From a bacterium (lineage in GTDB: Bacteria; Bacillota_I; Bacilli_A; Izemoplasmatales; Hujiaoplasmataceae): a DNA stretch of 32,346 nt. The notes below the pieces were generated by a model. The model did not search any database. It was not told the DNA's origin and was given only the letters and a program-made list of their open reading frames with translations. This document shows positions 1-8,702 of the stretch, one piece after another (position 1 is the stretch's first letter; each line of letters begins with the position of its first letter). The stretch is from contig JAUXXX010000072.1 of assembly GCA_030684695.1 (NCBI GenBank), forward strand, positions 1-32,346, in the 5' to 3' direction. The position numbers were made by a program, and so were the translations under genes.

Positions 1-2
1 TT

Positions 3-65
3 ATCATTTCGTTCTTGATATCGGAAATTGGCCCTTCATTTAATGGGTATGTAATCGCAAATTAG
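3..65 (+). CDS. 3' end of an upstream gene, possibly miaB (TRAM-domain tail)
   Basis: One frame is open from the window edge to a TAG at 63-65 and encodes about 20 residues ending ISEIGPSFNGYVIAN. The pattern I-[ST]-E followed by a hydrophobic/Gly strand resembles the last strand of TRAM domains such as the MiaB C-terminus, and miaB lies just upstream of mutS in many Firmicutes. The stop overlaps the mutS ribosome binding site, as expected in an operon. Another frame is also open to a TAA at 41-43, so the frame is not certain. The identity is inference from a very short stretch plus synteny. Confidence 0.3.
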   Translation: MISFLISEIGPSFNGYVIAN

Positions 66-75
66 GTGACTTTAC

Positions 76-2658
76 ATGTCTAAAGCAATCGATCAAACAT
101 ATACACCAATGATGCAACAATATCTAGAAATCAAAAAAGACTATAGCGATTTTATAGTCTTTTTTCGCTTAGGTGACTTCTATGAGATGTTTTTTACAGA
201 TGCACTAGTTGCATCAAGAGAACTAGAAATCGTGCTTACAGGCCGAGATGCTGGGCAAGAAGAGCGTGTTCCCATGTGTGGGGTTCCTTATCACGCAGCG
301 AAGCTCTACATTGATCGTCTCATCTCTAAAAATTATAAAGTCGCGATTGTCGAACAAGTCGAAGATCCGAAGCTTACAAAGACGATTGTCAAACGTGAAG
401 TGGTACAAATCGTAACTCCCGGGACGTTAATTGATGAAGGATCGATTGGTGAAAAAGAGAATAATTACATCGTCTCTGTGAATGAATCAATCGACCAATT
501 CATTTTGGCATATGCTGATTTATCTACTGGGGAAACTTCAATTGTGAAAACACCCAAAGATTATGAGTTGCTTTCCAATGAAATAACAAATATTTCGGCT
601 CGTGAAATTGTAGTGTCTCCCACATTTTCCCAAAAAAAATTACGAATGTCGTTAGAACAATATTCGTTGGTTGTATCCATTCAAGCAGAAGATCAAATAC
701 CAAATTATTATAAGAATCTTGTTTCAGAAGTCTATGACAAAGAATCCTTACAAGCATATGGACGATTGTTACAATACATGTTGAAGACGCAACGACGAGA
801 GTTAATGCATCTGCAAAAAGTTCATGTGTTTGAATCGTCCAACTACTTAAGAATTGATCATAACTCCATTTACAATCTAGAACTCATTCAAACCAGTCGT
901 TTTCAAAACAGAGTAGGTTCGTTGTTTGGATTGCTCGATCAATGTAGCACAGCTATGGGGTCGCGCTATTTAAAGCAATCTATCTTACGTCCTTTGGTAA
1001 ATATGAACCGCATGAACTCCCGCTACTCATTCATTGAATCCTTAAACAGTCAATTTATCTTGCGTGAAGAAATCAAGCAAGAACTGATGAATGTCTATGA
1101 CTTAGAGCGTATCGTTGGACGCATCTCATTTGGTACCGCCAATGGGAAAGACTTATTGCAGCTAGCCAAATCCATCAAGGCATTTGTACCCATCCATCAA
1201 AAATGCAGTGAATTACAAAATTCCTATGCAACCATGCTATGTCAATACCTACCAAATTATCAATCCCTTAGTGAAGAAATCATATCTGCACTCGTCGATA
1301 ATCCACCCCTTGTTATTACTGAAGGTGGAATGATTCGTCCAGGTTATCACTTACACCTAGATGCTCTCAAAAGCACTATGACACTTGGAAAAGACTGGAT
1401 TCTCCAGTTCGAACTTCAAGAGCGTCAACGCACTGGGATTAAAAAGTTAAAAGTAGCGTATAACCGAGTATTTGGTTATTACATCGAAGTGACCAAAGGA
1501 CAACTTGATTTAGTGAAAGACGAGTTTGGTTATGAGCGAAAGCAAACTTTATCTAATAGTGAACGCTACATTACGCAAGAATTAAAAGAAAAAGAGTCTT
1601 TAATTTTAGGAAATGAAGAGGATTCGATTAAACTTGAATACGAAATATTTGTTCAATTACGTGACAAAATCAAAACATTCATCGATCCTTTACAACAAGC
1701 AGCGAGGTCGTTAAGTGAAATCGATATGATGGTTTCTTTGGCTTCTATAGCTTCTTCCAAACAATACATTCGACCCATCATTCATGAAACATCCTCCATA
1801 GAAATCATCGAGGGAAGACACCCTGTCGTTGAAACGTTATTGGTGGGTGAAACCTTCATTTCAAACGATTTGCATATGCCAAAAATAACCGACATTTTAT
1901 TAATAACAGGCCCTAATATGTCAGGGAAATCCACATATATGCGTCAACTAGCGTTGATCATCATCATGGCCCAAATTGGTTCATTTATTCCAGCAAAAGC
2001 CGCTACATTGCCAATATTTGATCAAATATTTACCAGAATAGGTGCAAGTGATGACTTATCAACAGGAAAATCGACGTTTATGGTAGAAATGTTGGAGGTC
2101 AATCATGCATTAAAGAATGCTACTCCAAAGTCCTTAATCTTGTTTGATGAAATTGGACGGGGTACTGCTACATACGACGGTATGGCACTCGCACAAGCCA
2201 TCATTGAGTATGCCCATTACAAGGTGAAATGTAAGATTCTTTTCTCCACTCACTATCATGAACTGACGTACTTAGAAGATGAGTTACCAGCACTAAAAAA
2301 TGTTCATGTCATGGCGAAAGAAGAACACGGAAGCATTGTTTTTTTGCATAAAGTAGCTCAAGGGCCAACGGATCGTTCTTATGGAATCCACGTTGCGAAA
2401 CTTGCCTCTTTGCCTAAGGCACTCATCAAACGTGCTAACGAAATTTTAGAACAATTAGAGCAAAACCACGGATATAATGTCATAAAACCTCAAACCATTG
2501 ATTTGTTTAATTTTGAAGAAGTCCAAGAAGAACAAGTCTTAGAAGTACCTTATCAAGGGATTATTACACAACTTAGAAACCTAAATATTGATGAATTGAC
2601 ACCTTTAAAAGCAATGAATATATTGGCCGACATCATCGACCAAATCCAAGAAGAATAG
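76..2658 (+). CDS. mutS: DNA mismatch repair protein MutS
   Basis: MutS recognises mismatches and small loops as a dimer and recruits MutL after exchanging ADP for ATP. The 860 residues match the usual length of the family. The N-terminal mismatch-binding domain carries the Phe-x-Glu wedge (F35-Y36-E37 in GDFYEMF). The C-terminal ATPase has Walker A GPNMSGKS (about 612-619) and Walker B LILFDEIGRGT (D691, E692), followed by the STHYHEL switch segment. The C-terminus ends in the helix-turn-helix/dimerisation segment typical of the family (TPLKAMNILADI). The ATG is preceded by AGGTGAC at 64-70. mutL starts 8 bases after the stop, so the two are surely co-transcribed. No truncation or missing catalytic residue is seen. 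Confidence 0.98.
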   Translation: MSKAIDQTYTPMMQQYLEIKKDYSDFIVFFRLGDFYEMFFTDALVASRELEIVLTGRDAGQEERVPMCGVPYHAAKLYIDRLISKNYKVAIVEQVEDPKLTKTIVKREVVQIVTPGTLIDEGSIGEKENNYIVSVNESIDQFILAYADLSTGETSIVKTPKDYELLSNEITNISAREIVVSPTFSQKKLRMSLEQYSLVVSIQAEDQIPNYYKNLVSEVYDKESLQAYGRLLQYMLKTQRRELMHLQKVHVFESSNYLRIDHNSIYNLELIQTSRFQNRVGSLFGLLDQCSTAMGSRYLKQSILRPLVNMNRMNSRYSFIESLNSQFILREEIKQELMNVYDLERIVGRISFGTANGKDLLQLAKSIKAFVPIHQKCSELQNSYATMLCQYLPNYQSLSEEIISALVDNPPLVITEGGMIRPGYHLHLDALKSTMTLGKDWILQFELQERQRTGIKKLKVAYNRVFGYYIEVTKGQLDLVKDEFGYERKQTLSNSERYITQELKEKESLILGNEEDSIKLEYEIFVQLRDKIKTFIDPLQQAARSLSEIDMMVSLASIASSKQYIRPIIHETSSIEIIEGRHPVVETLLVGETFISNDLHMPKITDILLITGPNMSGKSTYMRQLALIIIMAQIGSFIPAKAATLPIFDQIFTRIGASDDLSTGKSTFMVEMLEVNHALKNATPKSLILFDEIGRGTATYDGMALAQAIIEYAHYKVKCKILFSTHYHELTYLEDELPALKNVHVMAKEEHGSIVFLHKVAQGPTDRSYGIHVAKLASLPKALIKRANEILEQLEQNHGYNVIKPQTIDLFNFEEVQEEQVLEVPYQGIITQLRNLNIDELTPLKAMNILADIIDQIQEE

Positions 2659-2666
2659 GAGAAACT

Positions 2667-4394
2667 ATGGGAAATATTCGACGCATGGATCCACATTTAA
2701 CCAATATGATTGCGGCTGGTGAAGTCGTTGAACGTCCCGCCAATATTGTCAAAGAGTTGGTAGAAAATTCAGTGGATGCCTCTAGTACACATATTACCAT
2801 TGAATTGACTGAATCTGGATTAAAACTGATTCGAGTCATCGATGATGGCTCTGGGCTTGATCAAGAAGATTTGGCACTCGCTTTTGAACGACACGCTACT
2901 TCTAAAATTCAAAATGAATATGATTTGTTTCATATTCAAACTCTTGGATTTCGTGGGGAAGCATTGCCATCGATTGCCTCTGTGAGCCAAGTAGAGATGA
3001 AATCATCTACTGATGGAATCAACGGCAAAGTAATCATGTTTCATCAAGGGAAGTGTATGTTACAAGCAAGTGTTGCGCAACAAATTGGAACGATGGTTTC
3101 TGTGACTAAGTTATTTTACAATACACCAGCTCGTTTAAAATACTTAAAATCACCACAATACGAATTGGCTATTATTACAGATTTAATCGATAAAATGGCC
3201 TTAGCAAACCCCCACATATCATTTAAATTAACCAACAACGACAAATTACTCTTGCAAACAAATGGAAATGGAAATCAATTGGAAGTATTAGCTGAAGTGT
3301 ATGGGTTCGAAACTGCTAAAAACATGCATCCCTTTCACAATAAAAATCGCGATTATACCATATCTGGATATTTCGCTACTCCTACGTTCGCAAAATCTTC
3401 AAAACAAGCCATTTGTTTGGTGGTAAATGGAAGACATGTTCGTCATTACAAAATCGCCCAAACAATTGTTGAAGCGTATGGACAAACCATTCCGAAAGAA
3501 AAAACACCCATTGTTTTTTTACGTGTTCAAGGAGATCCTTCCTTGCTTGATGTAAACATCCACCCCACAAAACAAGAAGTGAAGTTTTCAGAAGAAGATC
3601 GTTTACTAGAACTCATCAAGCAAACGATTCAAGAACAATTACAAACACTATTCTTAATTCCTAGTATTTCAATCGATAACAATCATGTCTTACAACTTCA
3701 AGAAACGATGGATTTACGTTCCTCAACAATTTTGAAAGAATCGACTCCACTAGAGCCTACACCCAACTCGTTTCCTTCTTCCATCGTTTCAGAAAAACTG
3801 CCATTGACTAAATTTCCATACATGGAATATGTGGGTCAATATGCAGGAACATATTTATTGTTTCAAAATGCAGAAGGATTGTATTTACTTGACCAACACG
3901 CCGCTGCAGAACGGATCCGGTATGAACGTTATCTTGCAAAAATGAGTAGTCAAAATTTAGACACCTACGATTTGTTGATACCTTTGGAGTTTGAACTTTC
4001 TACACAAGAAGGAATTACTCTACTACAACACATCTCTTCTTTAGAAGCGTTTGGCATTCATATCGACCAAATAGATTCAAGAAGATATCAGGTTTCAAGA
4101 ATTCCATCTTGGTTTCCACCCCACTATGAACTGGCTTATGTGATGGAATATGTCAATTTGATATTACACCATCAAGTCATTGATTTATCTAAAGTAGTCG
4201 ATCAATTGGCCATCTTACTTTCCTGCAAACACTCACTAAAAGCCAATCACTTTGTATCTTATGCAGAAGCATATGCATTGATGAAGGAAATAGATCAAAC
4301 TCAACATCCATATACCTGTCCTCATGGACGACCTGTTTTGATTAAAATTGATGATTATCAAATCCAAAAATGGTTTAGCCGGGTGACATCATGA
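2667..4394 (+). CDS. mutL: DNA mismatch repair protein MutL (endonuclease type)
   Basis: MutL couples MutS to strand removal. The N-terminal GHKL ATPase shows the E-x-x-x-N helix (KELVENSVDA), DDGSGL, HATSKI, GFRGEALPSIASV and YNTPARLKYLK. The C-terminal domain has the metal-binding endonuclease motif DQHAAAERIRYE starting at D409, the Cys motif SCKHSLKAN, and CPHGRP at C551. This is therefore the nicking type found in organisms without MutH. At the place of the clamp-binding QxLIxP motif there is YDLLIPLEF, so that site has lost its Gln. Length is 575 residues. The start is supported by GGAGAA just after the mutS stop. The stop TGA overlaps the miaA ATG (ATGA), suggesting translational coupling. 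Confidence 0.98.
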   Translation: MGNIRRMDPHLTNMIAAGEVVERPANIVKELVENSVDASSTHITIELTESGLKLIRVIDDGSGLDQEDLALAFERHATSKIQNEYDLFHIQTLGFRGEALPSIASVSQVEMKSSTDGINGKVIMFHQGKCMLQASVAQQIGTMVSVTKLFYNTPARLKYLKSPQYELAIITDLIDKMALANPHISFKLTNNDKLLLQTNGNGNQLEVLAEVYGFETAKNMHPFHNKNRDYTISGYFATPTFAKSSKQAICLVVNGRHVRHYKIAQTIVEAYGQTIPKEKTPIVFLRVQGDPSLLDVNIHPTKQEVKFSEEDRLLELIKQTIQEQLQTLFLIPSISIDNNHVLQLQETMDLRSSTILKESTPLEPTPNSFPSSIVSEKLPLTKFPYMEYVGQYAGTYLLFQNAEGLYLLDQHAAAERIRYERYLAKMSSQNLDTYDLLIPLEFELSTQEGITLLQHISSLEAFGIHIDQIDSRRYQVSRIPSWFPPHYELAYVMEYVNLILHHQVIDLSKVVDQLAILLSCKHSLKANHFVSYAEAYALMKEIDQTQHPYTCPHGRPVLIKIDDYQIQKWFSRVTS

Positions 4395-5293
4395 AAATTT
4401 ATGTTGTCGTTGGTCCCACTGGAATTGGAAAATCAAAAACAGGAATTGCACTTGCCAAGGCACTTCATGGGGAAGTAATTTCATCCGATGCTTATCAGTT
4501 TTATCGAGGGTTAAATATTGGTACTGCCAAATTAACACAAGATCAAATGGATGGGATAACTCATCACTTAATTGATATTTTAGAGGCGAATGAACCCTTT
4601 AGTGTAGCGGATTATCAACAGATTGTTCGTAAAAAGATCAACGAACTTATCGAAGGAAACATTACTCCGATATTGGTTGGTGGATCGGGTTTATATTTGC
4701 AAGCAGCATTATATGATTACCGTTTTTCAGGAACGGTTCGTGATGAAGAACTTGAAAAGGATCTAGAGTTGTTCTCCAACCAAGAATTATGGCAAAAGCT
4801 TCACTTGATGAATCCACAAAAAGCACAAGAGTTGCATGTAAACAATCGCCGAAGAATATTGCGTTCCATTCAACTGCTTTCTACTGAAGATTACGTGGAA
4901 GAAAAGCGAAATCATGATCCGATTTATCCAGAGATTGAGTTAATCGGCTTAGATGCTTCAAGACCGCTCATTCACCAATATATTGATCAACGAGTTGATG
5001 AAATGGTGATAAAAGGGTTGGTGGAAGAAGCCAAAACCATTTACGAAATTTCACCCACTCTTCAGTCCGCTCAAGCGATTGGATACAAAGAATTCTTTGC
5101 ATATTTTGAAGGTAAAAAGACATTAGAAGAGTGCATTGAACAAGTAAAAAAGAACACAAAAAAATATGCAAAAAGACAAATGACATGGTTTCATAATCAA
5201 TTGAATGTACACTGGTTTACAATTCATGGAGACCTTGAATCGACCATTGAAGAAATTTTGTGTTATGTACAAACGAAAGAGAAAAAAAACTAG
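4391..5293 (+). CDS. miaA: tRNA dimethylallyltransferase MiaA
   Basis: MiaA adds a dimethylallyl group to N6 of A37 in tRNAs that read codons starting with U, the step before MiaB. The P-loop is GPTGIGKS (residues 8-15). The substrate motif usually written DSMQVYRGMDIGTAK appears as DAYQFYRGLNIGTAK, keeping the catalytic Asp (D33). Also present are HHLIDI, the ILVGGSGLYLQA motif that follows the second strand, AQAIGYKE, and the C-terminal KYAKRQMTWF. The 300 residues fit the family. It overlaps mutL by 4 bases (ATGA). Its TAG stop lies inside the first arm of the terminator hairpin that follows. Confidence 0.97.
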   Translation: MKIYVVVGPTGIGKSKTGIALAKALHGEVISSDAYQFYRGLNIGTAKLTQDQMDGITHHLIDILEANEPFSVADYQQIVRKKINELIEGNITPILVGGSGLYLQAALYDYRFSGTVRDEELEKDLELFSNQELWQKLHLMNPQKAQELHVNNRRRILRSIQLLSTEDYVEEKRNHDPIYPEIELIGLDASRPLIHQYIDQRVDEMVIKGLVEEAKTIYEISPTLQSAQAIGYKEFFAYFEGKKTLEECIEQVKKNTKKYAKRQMTWFHNQLNVHWFTIHGDLESTIEEILCYVQTKEKKN

Positions 5294-5330
5294 GCCATTC
5301 ATGAAATTCATGAGTCGCCTAGTTTATTTG
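5282..5330. terminator. Two-way intrinsic terminator between miaA and the rhodanese gene
   Basis: AACTAGGC at 5288-5295 pairs with GCCTAGTT at 5317-5324, and a nested CATGA/TCATG hairpin sits in between. An A-run precedes and a T-rich stretch follows, so it can end transcription from both converging genes. The miaA stop codon is inside the first arm. Confidence 0.8.
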
Positions 5331-5332
5331 TC

Positions 5333-5725
5333 TTATTCTTTAAGAGAATATGTCCATTGATCTAATCCACCATCAAGCAGATAAATGGGGCCAAATCCTT
5401 TACGTACCAGTTTCTTCGCAACACTTCTTGAAATCGGGCTTAAGTGCTGATCCACAATAAAGATGGCTTGATCTTTACGAAGTATCTGAAGAGATGCAAA
5501 GATACTACGTTTTGGAAAATTCTTTGAACCACTAATCTTTTTTTGTTTATAATCCGATTCGCTACGTATGTCGATTAATTGGCCTTTTCTCATACTTTGG
5601 GCAAACTCTTCTTTTTTGAGTGTAATAATTTTGGAATAGTCATATTGCTTCCTCGAAGCAAAGAATAATCCAATGGCCAAACCAAGCACAATCGGGATAA
5701 TCCAGTCAATAATATTGAAATCCAT
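5333..5725 (-). CDS. Membrane-anchored rhodanese-like protein lacking the active-site cysteine
   Basis: This 130-residue protein has one N-terminal membrane segment (about residues 8-23, IIPIVLGLAIGLFFAS), then a rhodanese fold: QLIDIRSESDYKQKKISGSKNFP, the strand AIFIV, SRSVAKKL and the closing IYLLDGGLDQW. In active rhodaneses the loop after the central strand is C-x-x-G-x-R-S. Here it reads VDQHLSPISRS, and the whole protein has no Cys, so sulfur transfer by the usual Cys persulfide is not possible. The ATG at 5725 is chosen because it follows a GGAAAGAGGG site; a longer frame reaching 5932 would run through the promoter and into efp. The gene is divergent from efp and convergent with miaA. 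A binding or regulatory role is inference. Confidence 0.85.
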   Translation of the reverse strand: MDFNIIDWIIPIVLGLAIGLFFASRKQYDYSKIITLKKEEFAQSMRKGQLIDIRSESDYKQKKISGSKNFPKRSIFASLQILRKDQAIFIVDQHLSPISRSVAKKLVRKGFGPIYLLDGGLDQWTYSLKE

Positions 5726-5755
5726 ACATTTACCCTCTTTCCTTGAACTAGTACC

Positions 5756-5784
5756 ATTATAGTAGAGTTGAATACTATTGTCAA
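5756..5784 (-). promoter_or_regulatory. Consensus sigma-A promoter for the rhodanese-like gene
   Basis: On the minus strand TTGACA (5784-5779) and TATAAT (5761-5756) are separated by exactly 17 bases, a perfect consensus. The -10 lies about 30 bases before the ATG at 5725. Its -35 overlaps the -35 of the divergent efp promoter. Confidence 0.85.
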
Positions 5785-5806
5785 TTAAGCAAATATAATA
5801 TATAAT
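5778..5806 (+). promoter_or_regulatory. Sigma-A promoter for efp
   Basis: TTGTCA at 5778-5783 and TATAAT at 5801-5806 with a 17-base spacer. A second TATAAT lies at 5794-5799. The predicted start near 5813 gives a leader of about 40 bases carrying TAAGGAG at 5837-5843 ahead of the efp ATG. The -35 shares five bases with that of the divergent gene. Confidence 0.8.
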
Positions 5807-5851
5807 ATACAAATGTAAATGTACAAAAACCCCATTTAAGGAGATTTTCAT

Positions 5852-6412
5852 ATGATTAGTACCAATGACTTCAAAACCGGAGTAACCATTGAGGTTGAAG
5901 GCAATATTTATTCCGTAATCGAATTTCAACACGTTAAGCCTGGAAAAGGTGGAGCCTTTGTTCGTAGCCGTTTACGGAACTTACGTACAGGAGCCATCAT
6001 TGATAAAACGTTTAATGCTGGCATTACCATCAACACAGCAATGATCGAAAAGGCACCGATGCAATATTTGTACGTTGATGGTGAAAACCATGTGTTCATG
6101 AATAATGAAACATACGAACAAGTAGAGTTGAACAAATCTCGGATTGAGAATGAACTTCTTTATTTAACCGAAGGAATGACAATCAATATCATCTTCTATG
6201 GAGAAGAAGTATTGGGACTAGAATTACCAGATAAAGTGGTAGTTGAAGTCATTGAGACTGCAGGTAGCGCAAGAGGGAATACAGCTTCAAATGCATTCAA
6301 AGAAGCGCTCACCAATACGGGCTTAAAAGTTCTTGTCCCCTTATTTATTGAACAAGGTGAAAAAATTATCGTGTCGACATCGACCGGTAAATACGATACA
6401 CGTGCAAAATAA
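5852..6412 (+). CDS. efp: Translation elongation factor P
   Basis: EF-P binds between the P and E sites of stalled ribosomes and speeds peptide bonds at polyproline stretches. The 186 residues match the family, with an N-terminal KOW-like domain and two OB domains. The loop that reaches the P-site tRNA is KPGKGGAFVRSRLRN with Lys at position 32, the same position and surrounding PGKGGAF type as the Bacillus subtilis protein; it is not the Arg-rhamnosylated form. The C-terminus ends in the typical EKIIVSTSTGKYDTRAK. TAAGGAG sits 8 bases before the ATG. The CorC-like gene follows after 21 bases, so the two probably share a transcript. Confidence 0.98.
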   Translation: MISTNDFKTGVTIEVEGNIYSVIEFQHVKPGKGGAFVRSRLRNLRTGAIIDKTFNAGITINTAMIEKAPMQYLYVDGENHVFMNNETYEQVELNKSRIENELLYLTEGMTINIIFYGEEVLGLELPDKVVVEVIETAGSARGNTASNAFKEALTNTGLKVLVPLFIEQGEKIIVSTSTGKYDTRAK

Positions 6413-6433
6413 ATACCATCACAGAGGAGTTGG

Positions 6434-7834
6434 TTGTTCTTGGACAGTAGTCTAATAGGGCCTAGTATCAGTGCAGCGGCTATCGGTTTTTCGTTTAGCC
6501 CTGCTATTTTAGCCCTTATGGTTGTCTTATTAATTTTATCTTCGTTTTTTTCAATGACTGAAATGGCATTTTCCGCCACAGGAAAAGTTCGTTTAAAAAC
6601 GTTAGTGGATCAAAAAGTCAAAGGAGCGAATAAAGCTCTTTGGATTAGTGACAATTTTGACAGAGCATTAACAACGCTTTTAGTAGGAAACAATTTATCT
6701 AACATCGGATTAGCCACGGTCAGTGTGCTGTTTTTCAATGGTCTCTTTGGGTTTGTAGACAATCCACAAACGATAGTTTCGCTTGTCAATACATTTTTTA
6801 TGACGTCACTCATCTTGATTTTTGGCGAAATTGTCCCAAAAAGTATTGCCAAAACGAACCCCGAAAAAATGGCACTACATGTAAGTGGCTTGTTGTATTT
6901 CTTGATTCGTGTCATGACCCCAATCACCTTTTTGTTTTATCGGTTAAACCGCAAGGTCGTTGGCAGATTAGAAAATGAAAATAAAATAACCGTCACTGAA
7001 GATGAACTAGAAACCATTATTGACACCATGGAAGAAGAAGGTTCTATCGATGAAGAAGAAGCCTCCATGCTTCAAAAAGTGTTAGGATTGTCAGATATTT
7101 CAGTAGACGAAATTATGACACCACGTGTAGATATGATTGCCATTGAAATGGACAAAACAATCGAACAGATTACCGACATCTTTTTTAAGCATAAGTTTTC
7201 TCGAATTCCTGTTTTTGATGAATCTCCAGATAACATTATTGGGATTTTATATGAACGTGATTTCTTCACGAAATTAATCAAAGGTCAACAAGTCAATATC
7301 AAAAAACTTCTCAAGAAACCGCTGTTCGTTCCATCCACAACCAAAGTAGATGCTTTGATTGAGCTGCTTCAACTAGAAAATAATCATATGGCAATCGTAG
7401 TTGATGAATACGGTGGCGTTGATGGAATAGTAACAATGGAAGATGCACTTGAAGAATTGGTTGGCGAAATTTACGATGAACATGACGAGATTGACAAAAA
7501 CGTTTTAAAACATGCCGATAACGAGTATATAGTGAACGCAGACTATGATTTATACCGATTGTTCGAGGATTTAAATCTCGGAAATCCACCTGTCTCGGAT
7601 TCGATTTCAGTAGGTGGATGGTTGTTTGAACAGTTTCAAGATATTCCTGATGAAGGGGAAACCATAGAATATAAAATTCCTATCAATCAAGAATATGACG
7701 AACTATCTCAACTGGTCAGTGAAGACATATGCACCCTTTCTTTTGGCATCATCAAAGTGAAAAAACAGCGCATCCGAGTGGTAAAAGTCACCGTATCCAT
7801 TGAGCCCGAACAACGGGAATTTGTAAAAGAATAA
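6434..7834 (+). CDS. CorC/HlyC (CNNM-type) membrane protein with CBS pair
   Basis: The order of domains is a DUF21/CNNM membrane part with about four hydrophobic segments (near residues 22-44, 77-100, 108-130 and 148-172), two CBS repeats (about 218-345, including the VDEYGGVDGIVTMEDALEELVGEI signature) and a C-terminal CorC_HlyC domain (about 355-460). Homologues such as Bacillus and Staphylococcus MpfA/YhdP are linked to magnesium efflux, so ion efflux is the likely role, by family. There is no suitable ATG. The start is TTG at 6434 or TTG at 6440, placed 4 or 10 bases after AGAGGAG (6423-6429). Starting further in would cut the first membrane segment. Length 466 or 464 residues. It likely reads from the efp promoter. 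Confidence 0.9.
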   Translation: MFLDSSLIGPSISAAAIGFSFSPAILALMVVLLILSSFFSMTEMAFSATGKVRLKTLVDQKVKGANKALWISDNFDRALTTLLVGNNLSNIGLATVSVLFFNGLFGFVDNPQTIVSLVNTFFMTSLILIFGEIVPKSIAKTNPEKMALHVSGLLYFLIRVMTPITFLFYRLNRKVVGRLENENKITVTEDELETIIDTMEEEGSIDEEEASMLQKVLGLSDISVDEIMTPRVDMIAIEMDKTIEQITDIFFKHKFSRIPVFDESPDNIIGILYERDFFTKLIKGQQVNIKKLLKKPLFVPSTTKVDALIELLQLENNHMAIVVDEYGGVDGIVTMEDALEELVGEIYDEHDEIDKNVLKHADNEYIVNADYDLYRLFEDLNLGNPPVSDSISVGGWLFEQFQDIPDEGETIEYKIPINQEYDELSQLVSEDICTLSFGIIKVKKQRIRVVKVTVSIEPEQREFVKE

Positions 7835-7845
7835 GTTCTTGGTAG

Positions 7846-7876
7846 CGAGGATTGCTTCAATCCTCGTTTTCTTTGA
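7846..7876 (+). terminator. Intrinsic terminator after the CorC-like gene
   Basis: CGAGGATTG (7846-7854) and CAATCCTCG (7858-7866) form a 9-pair stem with a 3-base loop, followed by TTTTCTTT. It lies between two genes on the same strand, only 29 bases before the rluB ATG. Confidence 0.85.
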
Positions 7877-7905
7877 AATAAATGTCACATATTAACGGAG
7901 GTCCT

Positions 7906-8631
7906 ATGGAACGATTACAAAAAGTCATTGCAAAAGCAGGCATCGCATCGAGACGTGCTGCAGAAGAACTCATCGTCGCTGGTCGCGTAAAAGTAGATGG
8001 CGAAGTTGTAAAGACACTTGGGACTTTGGTGGATTCTTCCCAATTGATTCAAGTAGATGATACAGTATTAAAAACAGAAGAGTTGGTTTATTATCTGATG
8101 AACAAACCATCTGGTTATCTCTCCACTACCAGCGATGATTTGAATCGTCGCACAGTGTTAGATCTACTGCCTGTCAAAGAACGAATCTATCCCATCGGAA
8201 GATTGGATTATGATACCACAGGCGTACTCTTATTAACCAACGATGGTGATTTTATGAATGCACTTATTCATCCAAAATTTAAAGTAGAAAAAGAGTATCA
8301 TGCGAAAATTCAAGGACTTCTTCGGAAAGAGGAATCACTTCTACTTAAAAAAGGCGTTGATTTAGGCGATTTTAAAGCACAACCTGCACGTGTTTACGAT
8401 GTGCGTTATGATGATAAAAAAGAAAATACTCATGTTAATATTGTTGTTACAGAAGGAAAGTATCATCAAATCAAACGCATGTTTGAAGCGATTGGTCATC
8501 CAGTCTTAAAACTACGAAGAGAACGATTTGGTACCATTACTTGTGAGGGATTGAAGCAAGGGGAATTTAGACGTTTACGACCCCATGAGATAAAGCAACT
8601 ATGGCAACTAAGCGAATTTGGAAAAGTCTAA
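7906..8631 (+). CDS. rluB: 23S/16S rRNA pseudouridine synthase, RluB/RsuA family
   Basis: It isomerises a specific uridine in rRNA to pseudouridine. An N-terminal S4 RNA-binding domain (about 1-60: MERLQKVIAKAGIASRRAAEELI) is followed by the synthase domain with catalytic Asp in GRLDYDTTG (D101), then LKLRRERFG near the end. It has 241 residues. The start at 7906 is preferred over the in-frame ATG at 7882 because CGGAGGT ends 4 bases before it and family members begin with MERLQK. In Firmicutes rluB usually sits beside scpAB and near cmk; cmk follows here. RluB and RsuA are hard to tell apart from sequence alone, so the exact target uridine is not certain. Confidence 0.93.
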   Translation: MERLQKVIAKAGIASRRAAEELIVAGRVKVDGEVVKTLGTLVDSSQLIQVDDTVLKTEELVYYLMNKPSGYLSTTSDDLNRRTVLDLLPVKERIYPIGRLDYDTTGVLLLTNDGDFMNALIHPKFKVEKEYHAKIQGLLRKEESLLLKKGVDLGDFKAQPARVYDVRYDDKKENTHVNIVVTEGKYHQIKRMFEAIGHPVLKLRRERFGTITCEGLKQGEFRRLRPHEIKQLWQLSEFGKV

Positions 8632-8669
8632 AAATCCTTAAAATTTGTCCCTTAAAAAATCCTCTTTTG

Positions 8670-8678
8670 TGATATAAT
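8670..8678 (+). promoter_or_regulatory. Extended -10 promoter for cmk
   Basis: TGA-TATAAT at 8670-8678 is an extended -10 element 24 bases before the cmk GTG. No -35 is seen at 17 bases; TTGTCC at 8645-8650 is 22 bases away. Confidence 0.65.
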
Positions 8679-8702
8679 GAAACAGACTTTGGAGGCGATA
8701 GA

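Noticed and set aside
5726-5932. Longer version of the rhodanese frame (199 codons)
   Set aside because: The extension crosses the divergent promoters and the efp start; the ATG at 5725 has a good ribosome site.
6196-6579. Minus-strand frame of 127 codons over efp and the CorC-like gene
   Set aside because: It is a shadow of two well-supported plus-strand genes and shows no domain.
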